Shown here piece after piece: positions 35,628 to 43,326 of a stretch of DNA of 61,286 bases. Below the pieces are notes generated by a model. The model was not told where the DNA came from. It saw only the letters and a list, made by a program, of their open reading frames with translations, and did not search any database. The stretch is from an uncultured Bacteroidales bacterium. Its GTDB lineage: Bacteria > Bacteroidota > Bacteroidia > Bacteroidales > Paludibacteraceae. How positions within the stretch are numbered: position 1 is the stretch's first letter; each line of letters starts with the position of its first letter. The DNA is taken from the NCBI GenBank assembly GCA_902765485.1, contig CACWZZ010000011.1, forward strand, positions 1 to 61,286, in the 5' to 3' direction. A program made the translations under genes and the position numbers.

Positions 35628-37949
35628 GTGACTTCATATATTTCATATTTATTATCTGATACGTGGGCATTAAACCAGCTTCATCAGCAGTTAAAACCTG
35701 TCACTTTGCCAGATATACGTCGTCATCTGATGCTATTGGCACGCCAAAATAATAATCGCGTGCCAGACCATATATACAGGTTAGGGGAAGAAAAGACTTT
35801 TGAGGGAATAGATTCACTTGCTCAATTGTTTACAGAGGGCTTAAAACGTATAGCAAATGAGTTTTTAGAGATGAAAAAAGAAGTGGTATATGTAAAAGCT
35901 TGTAAGCAAAACGAGTGGCAGTTATTGATGACAAAGATACCTCCTCTTTTGTTAGTAGCAGTTAAAATAAATCAAGATCATATTTTAGGGAATGATTGTA
36001 TTAACTACTTGGAGACATATATAGTTCCAAATGTAAAATATACGGCAATCCCATCACCTGATATTCCGCAACTACAAAATCTTAGGGAACGTAAAAAAGG
36101 GTTATGTGATATGCATATTCACCTAAATGGCTCACTAGAGGCGGATGTTACTTGGCAAGATATGTTAGCACACACAGATGAAATAGATAGAAGTCTCAAG
36201 AAAGCCAGAGAAAAAAACAAGGTCAAAGAACAAGCGGATGATATATTGGGCTTTATGCCAGATTATAACAACTTTCCACGATTACTTAATAGCGCAAGGA
36301 AAATTCGCAATTATTTGTATTCTATTGTTGTAGAAGGTGATAATTCTTGTTCTTTGTTACGGATTCTACGTAATGTAATTCAAGACGAAATAACTTCAAA
36401 AATAGATTTTCGTGGACATCCTATGCGATTTCAGATAGGGGCTCGCGGCACAGATATACAGATGGAATGTTTATTGTATTGCAAAATACTTGATTTTCTA
36501 AATTCGCATCCAGACTGTGATTTAGTAGCCAATCTATTCCTATACTATTTGCTGATACTTGGAACTACTAATCGACTATTAGTACAACAGATACAATGCA
36601 CTGGTTTTGAAGAGTTCCAAAAATACACGCTAAATGAGCTTCGATCTTTTAGTGAAACACTATATAAACGTCGTTTCTTACAACTGGCAGGAAATGCATT
36701 AAATAATGTAAGCAGAATAGAAGGAAAATTCTCTCCCAAAGATTCTATAAAGGGGAATGAACAGATAGTGTCAAATATTATGCAAGGTATAGAGCAGTTA
36801 AGAAAACATCAGAAGCTACATCATAAGCCTCTATCTGAAGTACAATTAATTGCACATTTTATAAAAGAGCCGGAAAGTAAAAGAGATCCTCTTTTTAGGT
36901 ATAAAATTTTACGTCATAAAATTATGCACAAAGCAGAAGTTTTAGCGACGTGGAAGCGTTTGAAAAGTCCTAACTCAAATATTCTGACTGCAATAGACGC
37001 GGCCGCGAGTGAACTGGACACTCCGCCTGAAGTGTTTGCTCCGGCATATCGCTATCTTAGAAGTGAAGGAATTTCGCATTTTTCATACCATGCAGGCGAA
37101 GACTTCTTTCATATTCTTAGCGGTATGAGAGCCGTGTTCGAAGCAATAGATTTCTTGGATTTAAGACATGGCGATCGCATCGGGCATGCTACCGCCTGTG
37201 GGTTATCCGTACATTTATGGCATGAAAATATTGGTCCAAGATTATTGATACGCAAAGGGGAGTGGATGGATGACCTAATATTTGCTGCTTATCTGATTAA
37301 TACATACCGTGACCCTAGTCTTTTGCCTTTACTGCCAGTTTTGGGTGTCATGATTTCTAATTATTCACAGGATATATATGGGGAAAATTATGCTTTGTCA
37401 GAACATATTCGTGCTTGGTTGATTCGCAAAGAGGACCCTGAGTGTATGTATTATGAAAACAAGGATTTATTGACAGAATATATACTTTATTTGAAGTATC
37501 ATGATCAAGAGACAGCAAAGTGTTACAATGAAATAATTGAGATAGATTCGTGTGAGCCATTTGATGAAGAAGGGTTAGAGGTGTTTCAGAAATTAGTGCT
37601 AAGGTACATGCACGATAAGGAGATTGTGATAGAGATGTTACCGACCAGCAATGTGTTAATTAGTCATCACCATGATTTTTCTACGTATCATTTTTCCAAT
37701 TGGTTAAAATGGCAAAAAGAAGGCTGCCCCATGCCGGCAATCATCTTAGGCACAGATGATCCGGGGATTTTTGCAACGAACATTTATAATGAATATTGCA
37801 ATATTTTCTGTCATTTAGTATATCATGACGGAATGAGTTCGTTCGAAGCCCTTAAAATTTTAGAAGAGCTAGATTATAATTCCAGAATATACGCATTCAG
37901 AGATGAAAAGACAGATAATTATGAAGAAGAAATTTCATCGAATAAATAA
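35628..37949 (+). CDS. rdrB: RADAR adenosine deaminase RdrB
   Basis: 773 residues, twice the size of metabolic adenosine deaminases but with their catalytic set: metal ligands H163 and H165 in DMHIHLNGSLE, HAGE at 488-491 with the catalytic Glu, H520 in GDRIGHATA, and D710-D711 in LGTDDPGIF; SNVL precedes the last. In RADAR, RdrB deaminates adenosine in RNA or ATP/dATP nucleotides to inosine forms during phage infection. The GTG start at 35628 is chosen because no other start fits the N-terminal region. Its 3' end overlaps the next gene by 29 or 47 bp, so translation of kwaA is probably coupled to it. Confidence 0.88.
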   Translation: MTSYISYLLSDTWALNQLHQQLKPVTLPDIRRHLMLLARQNNNRVPDHIYRLGEEKTFEGIDSLAQLFTEGLKRIANEFLEMKKEVVYVKACKQNEWQLLMTKIPPLLLVAVKINQDHILGNDCINYLETYIVPNVKYTAIPSPDIPQLQNLRERKKGLCDMHIHLNGSLEADVTWQDMLAHTDEIDRSLKKAREKNKVKEQADDILGFMPDYNNFPRLLNSARKIRNYLYSIVVEGDNSCSLLRILRNVIQDEITSKIDFRGHPMRFQIGARGTDIQMECLLYCKILDFLNSHPDCDLVANLFLYYLLILGTTNRLLVQQIQCTGFEEFQKYTLNELRSFSETLYKRRFLQLAGNALNNVSRIEGKFSPKDSIKGNEQIVSNIMQGIEQLRKHQKLHHKPLSEVQLIAHFIKEPESKRDPLFRYKILRHKIMHKAEVLATWKRLKSPNSNILTAIDAAASELDTPPEVFAPAYRYLRSEGISHFSYHAGEDFFHILSGMRAVFEAIDFLDLRHGDRIGHATACGLSVHLWHENIGPRLLIRKGEWMDDLIFAAYLINTYRDPSLLPLLPVLGVMISNYSQDIYGENYALSEHIRAWLIRKEDPECMYYENKDLLTEYILYLKYHDQETAKCYNEIIEIDSCEPFDEEGLEVFQKLVLRYMHDKEIVIEMLPTSNVLISHHHDFSTYHFSNWLKWQKEGCPMPAIILGTDDPGIFATNIYNEYCNIFCHLVYHDGMSSFEALKILEELDYNSRIYAFRDEKTDNYEEEISSNK

Positions 37950-38535
37950 CTTAACCCCATGGGCGCAATCTGCTCTATTTGGTGTTTCGTATTCACCACT
38001 GTTTCTTATCTTGGTTGCAAAAATAATATATTCCAAGTCTGATTATTTAGTATGGGGTGGCTTTTCTCCGGCAGCAGTGATGACTTTTTTTCAGCAGTTC
38101 TGGTCCGTCGTTCTAATAATCGGAATACTTTTGTTTTCCACTATAGGTACAATATCTTTACTTAGAAATTTAAAGAAAACAGCATCGAATAATTCTCAAA
38201 AAATCACCATCAAAAATATGACGGATAAAAGTGTGGAAACAATTAACTATATTGCTACATACATTATTCCGTTTGTTTATGATGTACAAAATGACTTCGA
38301 TATTGCCATCATGCTGGTAATATTCATTGTTATTTATTGTATATATACCAACTCTTCACTTGTGGCAATAAACCCTATTTTGGCAATGCGGTACGGGCTA
38401 TATGAGATGGAGTTTGAAGAGAAAGGTAAAAGTCATTCCATTATAGTAATCGCTTGCAACAGAGATTTGATAGAGGGAGACGAGATAGATATATATGCTA
38501 TCGGTCGTAAGTTATATTTCAGTAAAACTCAATAA
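37903..38535 (+). CDS. kwaA: Kiwa membrane protein KwaA
   Basis: 210 residues from ATG 37903; ATG 37921 (MKKKFHR) is an equally good start. Four predicted membrane helices: SPLFLILVAKIIY, WSVVLIIGILLFSTIGTISLL, INYIATYIIPFVY and IAIMLVIFIVIYCIYTN. A cytosolic C-terminal domain of about 60 residues begins INPILAMRYGLYEMEF and ends IDIYAIGRKLYF. The four-helix topology and NP(I/L)LA..Y..YE element, and a DUF4868-like partner next door, fit KwaA of the Kiwa antiphage system, which senses infection at the membrane. RADAR loci often carry an accessory membrane protein (SLATT or Csx27 type); this one looks different. Confidence 0.75.
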   Translation: MKRQIIMKKKFHRINNLTPWAQSALFGVSYSPLFLILVAKIIYSKSDYLVWGGFSPAAVMTFFQQFWSVVLIIGILLFSTIGTISLLRNLKKTASNNSQKITIKNMTDKSVETINYIATYIIPFVYDVQNDFDIAIMLVIFIVIYCIYTNSSLVAINPILAMRYGLYEMEFEEKGKSHSIIVIACNRDLIEGDEIDIYAIGRKLYFSKTQ

Positions 38536-38547
38536 AACTCAATTATT

Positions 38548-39591
38548 ATGGAACATTCTCTCCAAACAATTTATGACAATGTATCGATTGCGGATACATT
38601 AAGTATGTATTTTATTATGCGTAAAGAAAAAGAAAATATAACAGGTAGACGAAGGGTGCTTGAAAAATATGATTTTTCTGTGCTACGAGTGGATATAAAT
38701 GAAGAAATCAGCCTGTTTTTAAAAGACTTAGCCCGAAAACAGATAGAACACGCCATTAAAAAAGAGCTAGAACTTACTCCTTATGAGGTAATTTCTGACG
38801 ATCAAGAGCAGGTGTTTACCTATACAGAACTAAACAAAATAGGATCTTTCGCAAAGATAATAAATGAGCAACTGCCGCATAAACTCACTATTCCAACAAT
38901 GCAGAATTTTGATGAAATTCTCAGGGTAGGAGATTTATTATGGGCATATTGTATAGAGTTGTCTTATGTAGAAAACAATGCCCGCAAATATATCTATACT
39001 TTCAGGAAATTGAATGCCGGTAACATTGTAGCGGATGAAAAAGAAAATCGTGCAGGAAAAATAAGAAATATCATGACTTTGTTTAATACGCGAAGCAATA
39101 AACTTGAGAAATTTAAAGGAGGAGCTATTAAACTGGATGCAACTATAGATTGCATTTTTGAATCCGGAATTTTCTATATTTTGCAAAAAAGCCAATTTGA
39201 GACACTGGTCGGAATGGCGGTGGATTTTCAAGAACAAGCAATTTCGGTGGTCGAGGAATTACAAAAACTGGATATGATAGATGGTCTGGAGCATATATCT
39301 GATGCTATCATTAAAAATACAGCAATTCATAAAAAATTAGTACGGTTAAAGAAACTGCAAAACTATGAAAAGTTGGATCCCGGCATGATAGCTAAAATGA
39401 AGCGAGCAGCAAAAACGGAGAAATATAAACTTAAGACAAATGAGGAAGGTAAGATTGTAATAGAAGATACCAAGGATGTAGATATGGTGATCAAGCTATT
39501 ATGCGATTATTATAAACAAGGAGTGGTAACAGGTAAGAACTATGGAACCTATGCCGGTAAATTTTTTGATAGTCCAGAGAACCTGTTGTAA
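38548..39591 (+). CDS. kwaB: Kiwa effector KwaB (DUF4868-like)
   Basis: 347 residues, soluble. The central region GGAIKLDATIDCIFESGIFYI then LQKSQFETLVGM matches the DUF4868 pattern as I know it. The C-terminal part has a helical stretch and a final LLCDYYKQGVVTGKNYGTY segment, also typical of the family. KwaB is the DNA-binding partner of KwaA in Kiwa defence. It starts 12 bp after the kwaA stop and ends the operon. AT-rich like its neighbours. The call depends on the KwaA context and remembered family pattern; a profile search would settle it. Confidence 0.77.
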   Translation: MEHSLQTIYDNVSIADTLSMYFIMRKEKENITGRRRVLEKYDFSVLRVDINEEISLFLKDLARKQIEHAIKKELELTPYEVISDDQEQVFTYTELNKIGSFAKIINEQLPHKLTIPTMQNFDEILRVGDLLWAYCIELSYVENNARKYIYTFRKLNAGNIVADEKENRAGKIRNIMTLFNTRSNKLEKFKGGAIKLDATIDCIFESGIFYILQKSQFETLVGMAVDFQEQAISVVEELQKLDMIDGLEHISDAIIKNTAIHKKLVRLKKLQNYEKLDPGMIAKMKRAAKTEKYKLKTNEEGKIVIEDTKDVDMVIKLLCDYYKQGVVTGKNYGTYAGKFFDSPENLL

Positions 39592-40005
39592 GACCGATAC
39601 TCTCCAAGATTCTCCTATTTTTTGGGTATTGTCGTCCTAAGGTGATCGCGTGTTGGTCGGGAGATGATCCCGTGATGGTCGCGTTGGCAACCCGATAGAC
39701 AGTCAGTGACTAAACCTGTGACTAAACCTGAAAAAGGTTGACTCGAAAACTGAGTTAGGATCTTAAAAATCGTAAACTTTTGACTCGATACCTGAAAAGG
39801 TTGACCGGAGTGCAGAAAAAGTTTATTCATCTGAAAGACGCTGCAAAGTTACTGATTTTTATTGACATATACAAATATTTTCACACAAAAATGTTCCCTG
39901 ATCGCAAAATTTATTTCTACAAAATGTTTCCTGAGCGCAAAATCTTTTTTCGCAAAATGTACTTTGAGCGCAAAATTTATTTGCAAATAAAAAACCGCTG
40001 TTTGA
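39592..40005. other. 414-bp non-coding region at the right edge of the defence island
   Basis: No gene is supported. Contents in order: a GC-richer patch with repeated GATGGTCGCG/GTGATCGCG motifs (39640-39690); a 12-bp tandem duplication GTGACTAAACCT (39706-39729); two small hairpins AACCT-AGGTT and ACCT-AGGT within similar GAAAA(A)GGTTGAC sequence (39726-39805); and three 33-bp tandem repeats (39888-39986). kwaB and rfbB converge here. Confidence 0.6.
39888..39986 (+). repeat. Three 33-bp tandem repeats
   Basis: Copies begin at 39888, 39921 and 39954 with the pattern AAAATGTT(T/C)CCTGA..GCAAAAT. The period is exact and divisible by three, so an 11-residue unit (KMFPERKIFFR) can be read, but no gene context supports translation. 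Confidence 0.85.
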
Positions 40006-40017
40006 TCAGCGGTTTTT
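39990..40017. terminator. Bidirectional terminator between kwaB and rfbB
   Basis: AAAAACCGCTG, TTTGAT loop, CAGCGGTTTTT: an 11-bp perfect stem. It overlaps the rfbB stop codon on the minus strand. Confidence 0.92.
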
Positions 40018-41139
40018 ATACATTTCTTCGTAGTAGCGTTCGTAGTCGCCGGAGGTGATGTTGTCCAGCCAGGCTTGGTTGTCCAGATACCAACGAACGG
40101 TTTTCTCAATGCCTTCTTCGAACTGGAGGGAAGGTTCCCAACCTAATTCTTTTTGCAGTTTGGTGGAGTCGATGGCATAACGCATATCGTGTCCTGCGCG
40201 GTCGGTGACGAAAGTGATGAGGTCGAGGTCTGCGCCTTCGGGACGACCGAGAAGACGGTCCACGGTCTTGATCACCGTTTTGATGATGTCTATATTCTTC
40301 CACTCGTTGAAACCGCCGATGTTGTAGGTCTCGGCGATGGTGCCTTTATGGAAGATGAGGTCTATTGCGCGTGCATGATCCTCCACGTAGAGCCAGTCGC
40401 GCACGTTCTCGCCCTTGCCATAGACCGGCAGCGGTTTGCGATGGCGGATATTGTTGATAAAGAGCGGGATCAGTTTCTCCGGGAACTGATACGGTCCGTA
40501 GTTGTTGGAGCAGTTGGTGACGATCGTCGGCATGCCGTACGTGTCATGGAAGGCGCGCACGAAATGGTCACTCGATGCCTTTGACGCCGAATACGGCGAG
40601 TGCGGATTGTATTTGGTGGTCTCGTAGAAGAAATCCTCGCCGTACGCCAGATGGTGCTCCGCAGAGGAAGCCTTGGTGGTGAAGGGCTGCTCGATACCTT
40701 CCGGATGGGTCAGTTGGAGCGCTCCATAGACCTCATCGGTGGAGATATGATAGAAACGCTTGCCTTCGTATTTCTCCGGCAAGGACTCCCAGTATAGTTT
40801 GGCAGCCTGCAGCATGGAGAGCGTGCCCATGACGTTGGTGCGTGCGAAAGTGAACGGGTCTTTGATGGAGCGGTCCACATGGCTCTCTGCCGCCAGATGG
40901 ATGACGCCGGTGACGTGCTCCTCCTGCATGAGCGCATAGATGGTGTCGAAGTCGCAAATGTCTGCGCGCACGAAGCGGTAGTTGGGTTTGGCCTCGATGT
41001 CCTTGAGGTTCGCCAGATTGCCGGCGTAAGTCAGTTTGTCCACGTTGATAATCCGGTAGTCGGGGTATTTGTTCACAAACAGCCGTACTACATGGCTTCC
41101 GATAAATCCGGCTCCGCCGGTGATGATGATGGATTGCAT
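40006..41139 (-). CDS. rfbB: dTDP-glucose 4,6-dehydratase
   Basis: 377 residues of the extended SDR family: TGGAGFIGSHVVRLF nucleotide-binding loop, HLAAESHVDRSI, ISTDEVYGAL with the catalytic Thr-Asp-Glu, and the YSASKASSDH Tyr-Lys pair. It makes dTDP-4-keto-6-deoxyglucose, the substrate of RfbC. It is 26 kb from rfbC-rfbD and the two loci are separated by the envelope operon and the defence island. It follows birA on the minus strand with a short repeat between. Confidence 0.97.
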   Translation of the reverse strand: MQSIIITGGAGFIGSHVVRLFVNKYPDYRIINVDKLTYAGNLANLKDIEAKPNYRFVRADICDFDTIYALMQEEHVTGVIHLAAESHVDRSIKDPFTFARTNVMGTLSMLQAAKLYWESLPEKYEGKRFYHISTDEVYGALQLTHPEGIEQPFTTKASSAEHHLAYGEDFFYETTKYNPHSPYSASKASSDHFVRAFHDTYGMPTIVTNCSNNYGPYQFPEKLIPLFINNIRHRKPLPVYGKGENVRDWLYVEDHARAIDLIFHKGTIAETYNIGGFNEWKNIDIIKTVIKTVDRLLGRPEGADLDLITFVTDRAGHDMRYAIDSTKLQKELGWEPSLQFEEGIEKTVRWYLDNQAWLDNITSGDYERYYEEMYKNR

Positions 41140-41141
41140 AT

Positions 41142-41176
41142 AATTATAAATTAAAAATTACGAATTAAAAATTATA
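41142..41176 (-). repeat. AATTAAAAATTACG-type repeat between birA and rfbB
   Basis: Two to three copies of ATTAAAAATTACGA/ATAAATT fill the gap. Confidence 0.7.
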
Positions 41177-41966
41177 GCACATATCTCACTTCTTTGAAGT
41201 GGTATAGACGAAGGTTGCCTTCTTGGTCTCGAAGTTCTATTTCTCCGTCTGCCCGTATGTTTTCTATTTTCGCGAGGAAGATAGGTCGTTCTAACCTTTC
41301 CCCGTCCCTCTCCTCAAGAGAGGGGGAGTAGTTCATCGTAGGTGCGATACTCACTTCGCGCTCTACGAAGGGCCAAAAGCCGTCTTTGCGGTAGAGGTGG
41401 GTGCGATAATATGCCCATATTTCTTCTCTCTTCATGGCGAGGACGGTGTGCATCTCGTTCATCAGCGTTTTCATCAACTCATGGATGTCGTATTCCTCTC
41501 CGCTGATTTGTCGCATGGAGACGGGGTTGGGTGCATTGGACAGCCATTCCGTCTGGTTCACATTCAGTCCTATTCCGGCGATGGAGTAGCGGACTTTGCT
41601 GCCGACGAGCGCGTTCTCCACCAAGATACCTGCTATCTTCTTGTCCTGCCAATAGATGTCGTTGGGCCACTTGATAGTTAATTGAGAATGGAGAATGGAG
41701 AATTGAGAATTAACCATCCGGTGTACTGCCACGGAGACCGCTACATTGAGGTCAAAAGGCTGACGGCTGACTTCAGACGGCTGATGGCTCAATAATATGG
41801 AGCAGAGCAGGTTCTTTCCTTCTTCGCTCTCCCATCCGTTTCCGCTCTGTCCTCTGCCGGCAGTCTGGAAGCCGGTATAGAGGTATTCCTCGCCAGCCTG
41901 CCATTTGCCTTTGGCGATCAGTTCGCGCAAGAGCGTGTTGGTACTATTGGTGCGCTCTATATACAT
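41172..41966 (-). CDS. birA: Biotin--[acetyl-CoA-carboxylase] ligase
   Basis: 264 residues without an N-terminal DNA-binding domain. Motifs: ERTNSTNTLLRELI, TGFQTAGRGQSGNGWESEEGKNLL (biotin/AMP loop, GRGQ..NxW variant) and IKWPNDIYWQDKKIAGILVE (KWPND). It attaches biotin to carrier proteins. Three in-frame repeats are inserted: SHQPSEVSRQP from TCAGCC-type units, VNSQFSILHSQL from AATTGAG-type units, and a G/C-tract element giving YSPSLEERDGERLERP in the C-terminal part. It overlaps the upstream PBP4 gene by 23 bp. Confidence 0.93.
   Translation of the reverse strand: MYIERTNSTNTLLRELIAKGKWQAGEEYLYTGFQTAGRGQSGNGWESEEGKNLLCSILLSHQPSEVSRQPFDLNVAVSVAVHRMVNSQFSILHSQLTIKWPNDIYWQDKKIAGILVENALVGSKVRYSIAGIGLNVNQTEWLSNAPNPVSMRQISGEEYDIHELMKTLMNEMHTVLAMKREEIWAYYRTHLYRKDGFWPFVEREVSIAPTMNYSPSLEERDGERLERPIFLAKIENIRADGEIELRDQEGNLRLYHFKEVRYVL
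41283..41330 (-). repeat. C/G-tract palindromic repeat inserted in birA
   Basis: CCCCGTCCCTCTCC then GAGAGGGGGAG arms; read in frame as SPSLEERDGERLER. Confidence 0.7.
41680..41716 (-). repeat. In-frame AATTGAG/AATGGAG heptamer repeat in birA
   Basis: Five heptamers on the plus strand, read from the minus strand as VNSQFSILHSQL directly before the KWPND motif. Confidence 0.88.
41757..41797 (-). repeat. In-frame GGCTGAC/GGCTGAT heptamer repeat in birA
   Basis: Reverse complement of the GTCAGCC family; read as LSHQPSEVSRQPF. Confidence 0.85.
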
Positions 41967-43326
41967 CTAACAGGTATTGTTGGATCACGGTCTGTATATT
42001 CTTTGCCTTGCCGGGCGCAGAGTTAATGAGGATCGCGAAGACCCAGGTGTCGCCGTTGGGCATGTCAATGTATCCGGCGAAGTTCTTTGTTCCTGCTATC
42101 GTACCGCTCTTGGCATGAATGCGTCCCTCTAATTCCGTTCCCGGGCAGAGTGTTTTGAGTGTACCGCTTTTGCCGCTAACGGGCAGCGAAGCGAACCACG
42201 CGTCCTTGTTCTCGCTGCCGGACATGATCGTCAGCAGTTGCACAAACGTCTTGGCACTCACAGCGTCCTGCGGCGCGAGCCCGCAACCGTCTTTGATGAT
42301 GGCGCGCTGTATGGAGACACCTCTCTTGCGCCAATAGTCGCGCAGCAGATCCTGGCTGTTGTGGATCGTGCCGGGCAGCGTGTAACGCGTGCCGAGATAG
42401 CGGAACAGCGCTTCTGCGTAGAGGTTGTTGCTGTTGATATTGGTCTCTTTGATGATCTCCGAGAGCGGTTCCGAGTAATGGATGTACAGTTCGGTCCTCG
42501 GTGGCGTGAGCGGGTTGTAGTCCGCCAGATAGTTCGCGTCGCGCAGGATTGTTATGCCTGCTTCTTTGAGTTTGGCAGTCAGGTGTCGCGCCAGCAGCAG
42601 ACCAGGATTCGGCAGGTCTCCTTTGACGCCGAACGTGCCGAGGTTGGACGGTACCGCTCCTGTCAGGTATCGTTCGCGGCTGTAAGGCAGACCGCTCACA
42701 AAAGCTCCGTCGTAGGTGATCTTGTCGCAGCGGATATGATTGATGAAATAGACATCCTCCACCGCGGGTTCGGTCTTGATCACTTTGGCTACGCTGCCGG
42801 GTTCGCCGCTCTGCAGCACGATATTCATCGTGTTGCCGTAGTAATTGAGCGCAAAGATTCCCGGTGCGTAGTAGTTACCTGCGTCCTCGCATAGCCAGTT
42901 GGGGTTCTGCGCTTCGCCGTCCAGCATGGTCATGTCTGCAATCACGGCTCCTTCGATGCGTTGAATACCAGCTGCTTGGATTGCCTTCACCCATTTATCC
43001 AGGAAGCCCGTTCTGCCTTTCCAGCCCAGCGAAGGATCACACCCTCCGCGGATATAGAGGTCGCCGCGAAGCACGCCGTTCTCGATCGTGCCGGAGTATT
43101 CGAGGATCGTCGGAAAACGGAATCCGGGTCCGAGTGTCTCCAATGCTGCTCCGGTCGTTAATAGTTTCATGACGGAAGCAGGCGGCACGACATAGTCTTC
43201 CCTGTAACTGTCAATCACTTCTCCGGTCGTCAGGTTCTGTACTAATACAGACATATTTGCCTGTCCTGTGATCGGGTGGCTCGTCAGGAAGTTGACGGAG
43301 AGTAATATGCTAAGAAAGATATTCAT
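41944..43326 (-). CDS. dacB: D-alanyl-D-alanine carboxypeptidase/endopeptidase (PBP4, S13 family)
   Basis: 460 residues with a signal peptide (MNIFLSILLSVNFLTSHPITGQA). Serine-active motifs are PPASVMKLLTTGAALE (SxxK), NINSNNLYAEAL (SxN) and SGKSGTLK (KSGT). An inserted domain lies between SxxK and SxN, as in PBP4. It trims and cleaves peptidoglycan crosslinks in the periplasm. Its start overlaps the 3' end of the NfnAB-like gene by 17 bp and its end overlaps birA, so it belongs to a long minus-strand operon. Confidence 0.95.
   Translation of the reverse strand: MNIFLSILLSVNFLTSHPITGQANMSVLVQNLTTGEVIDSYREDYVVPPASVMKLLTTGAALETLGPGFRFPTILEYSGTIENGVLRGDLYIRGGCDPSLGWKGRTGFLDKWVKAIQAAGIQRIEGAVIADMTMLDGEAQNPNWLCEDAGNYYAPGIFALNYYGNTMNIVLQSGEPGSVAKVIKTEPAVEDVYFINHIRCDKITYDGAFVSGLPYSRERYLTGAVPSNLGTFGVKGDLPNPGLLLARHLTAKLKEAGITILRDANYLADYNPLTPPRTELYIHYSEPLSEIIKETNINSNNLYAEALFRYLGTRYTLPGTIHNSQDLLRDYWRKRGVSIQRAIIKDGCGLAPQDAVSAKTFVQLLTIMSGSENKDAWFASLPVSGKSGTLKTLCPGTELEGRIHAKSGTIAGTKNFAGYIDMPNGDTWVFAILINSAPGKAKNIQTVIQQYLLDVYRAHQ

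Noticed and set aside
35628-37949. Metabolic adenosine deaminase
   Set aside because: The catalytic motifs fit, but 773 residues, the adjoining large ATPase and the AT-rich defence context fit RdrB much better.
39888-39986. CRISPR array
   Set aside because: The units are tandem without unique spacers, only three copies, and no cas gene is in the window.
39780-40058. 92-residue plus-strand frame over the 33-bp repeats
   Set aside because: It crosses a strong terminator and runs into rfbB; the 11-residue repeat is explained by the 33-bp DNA period.
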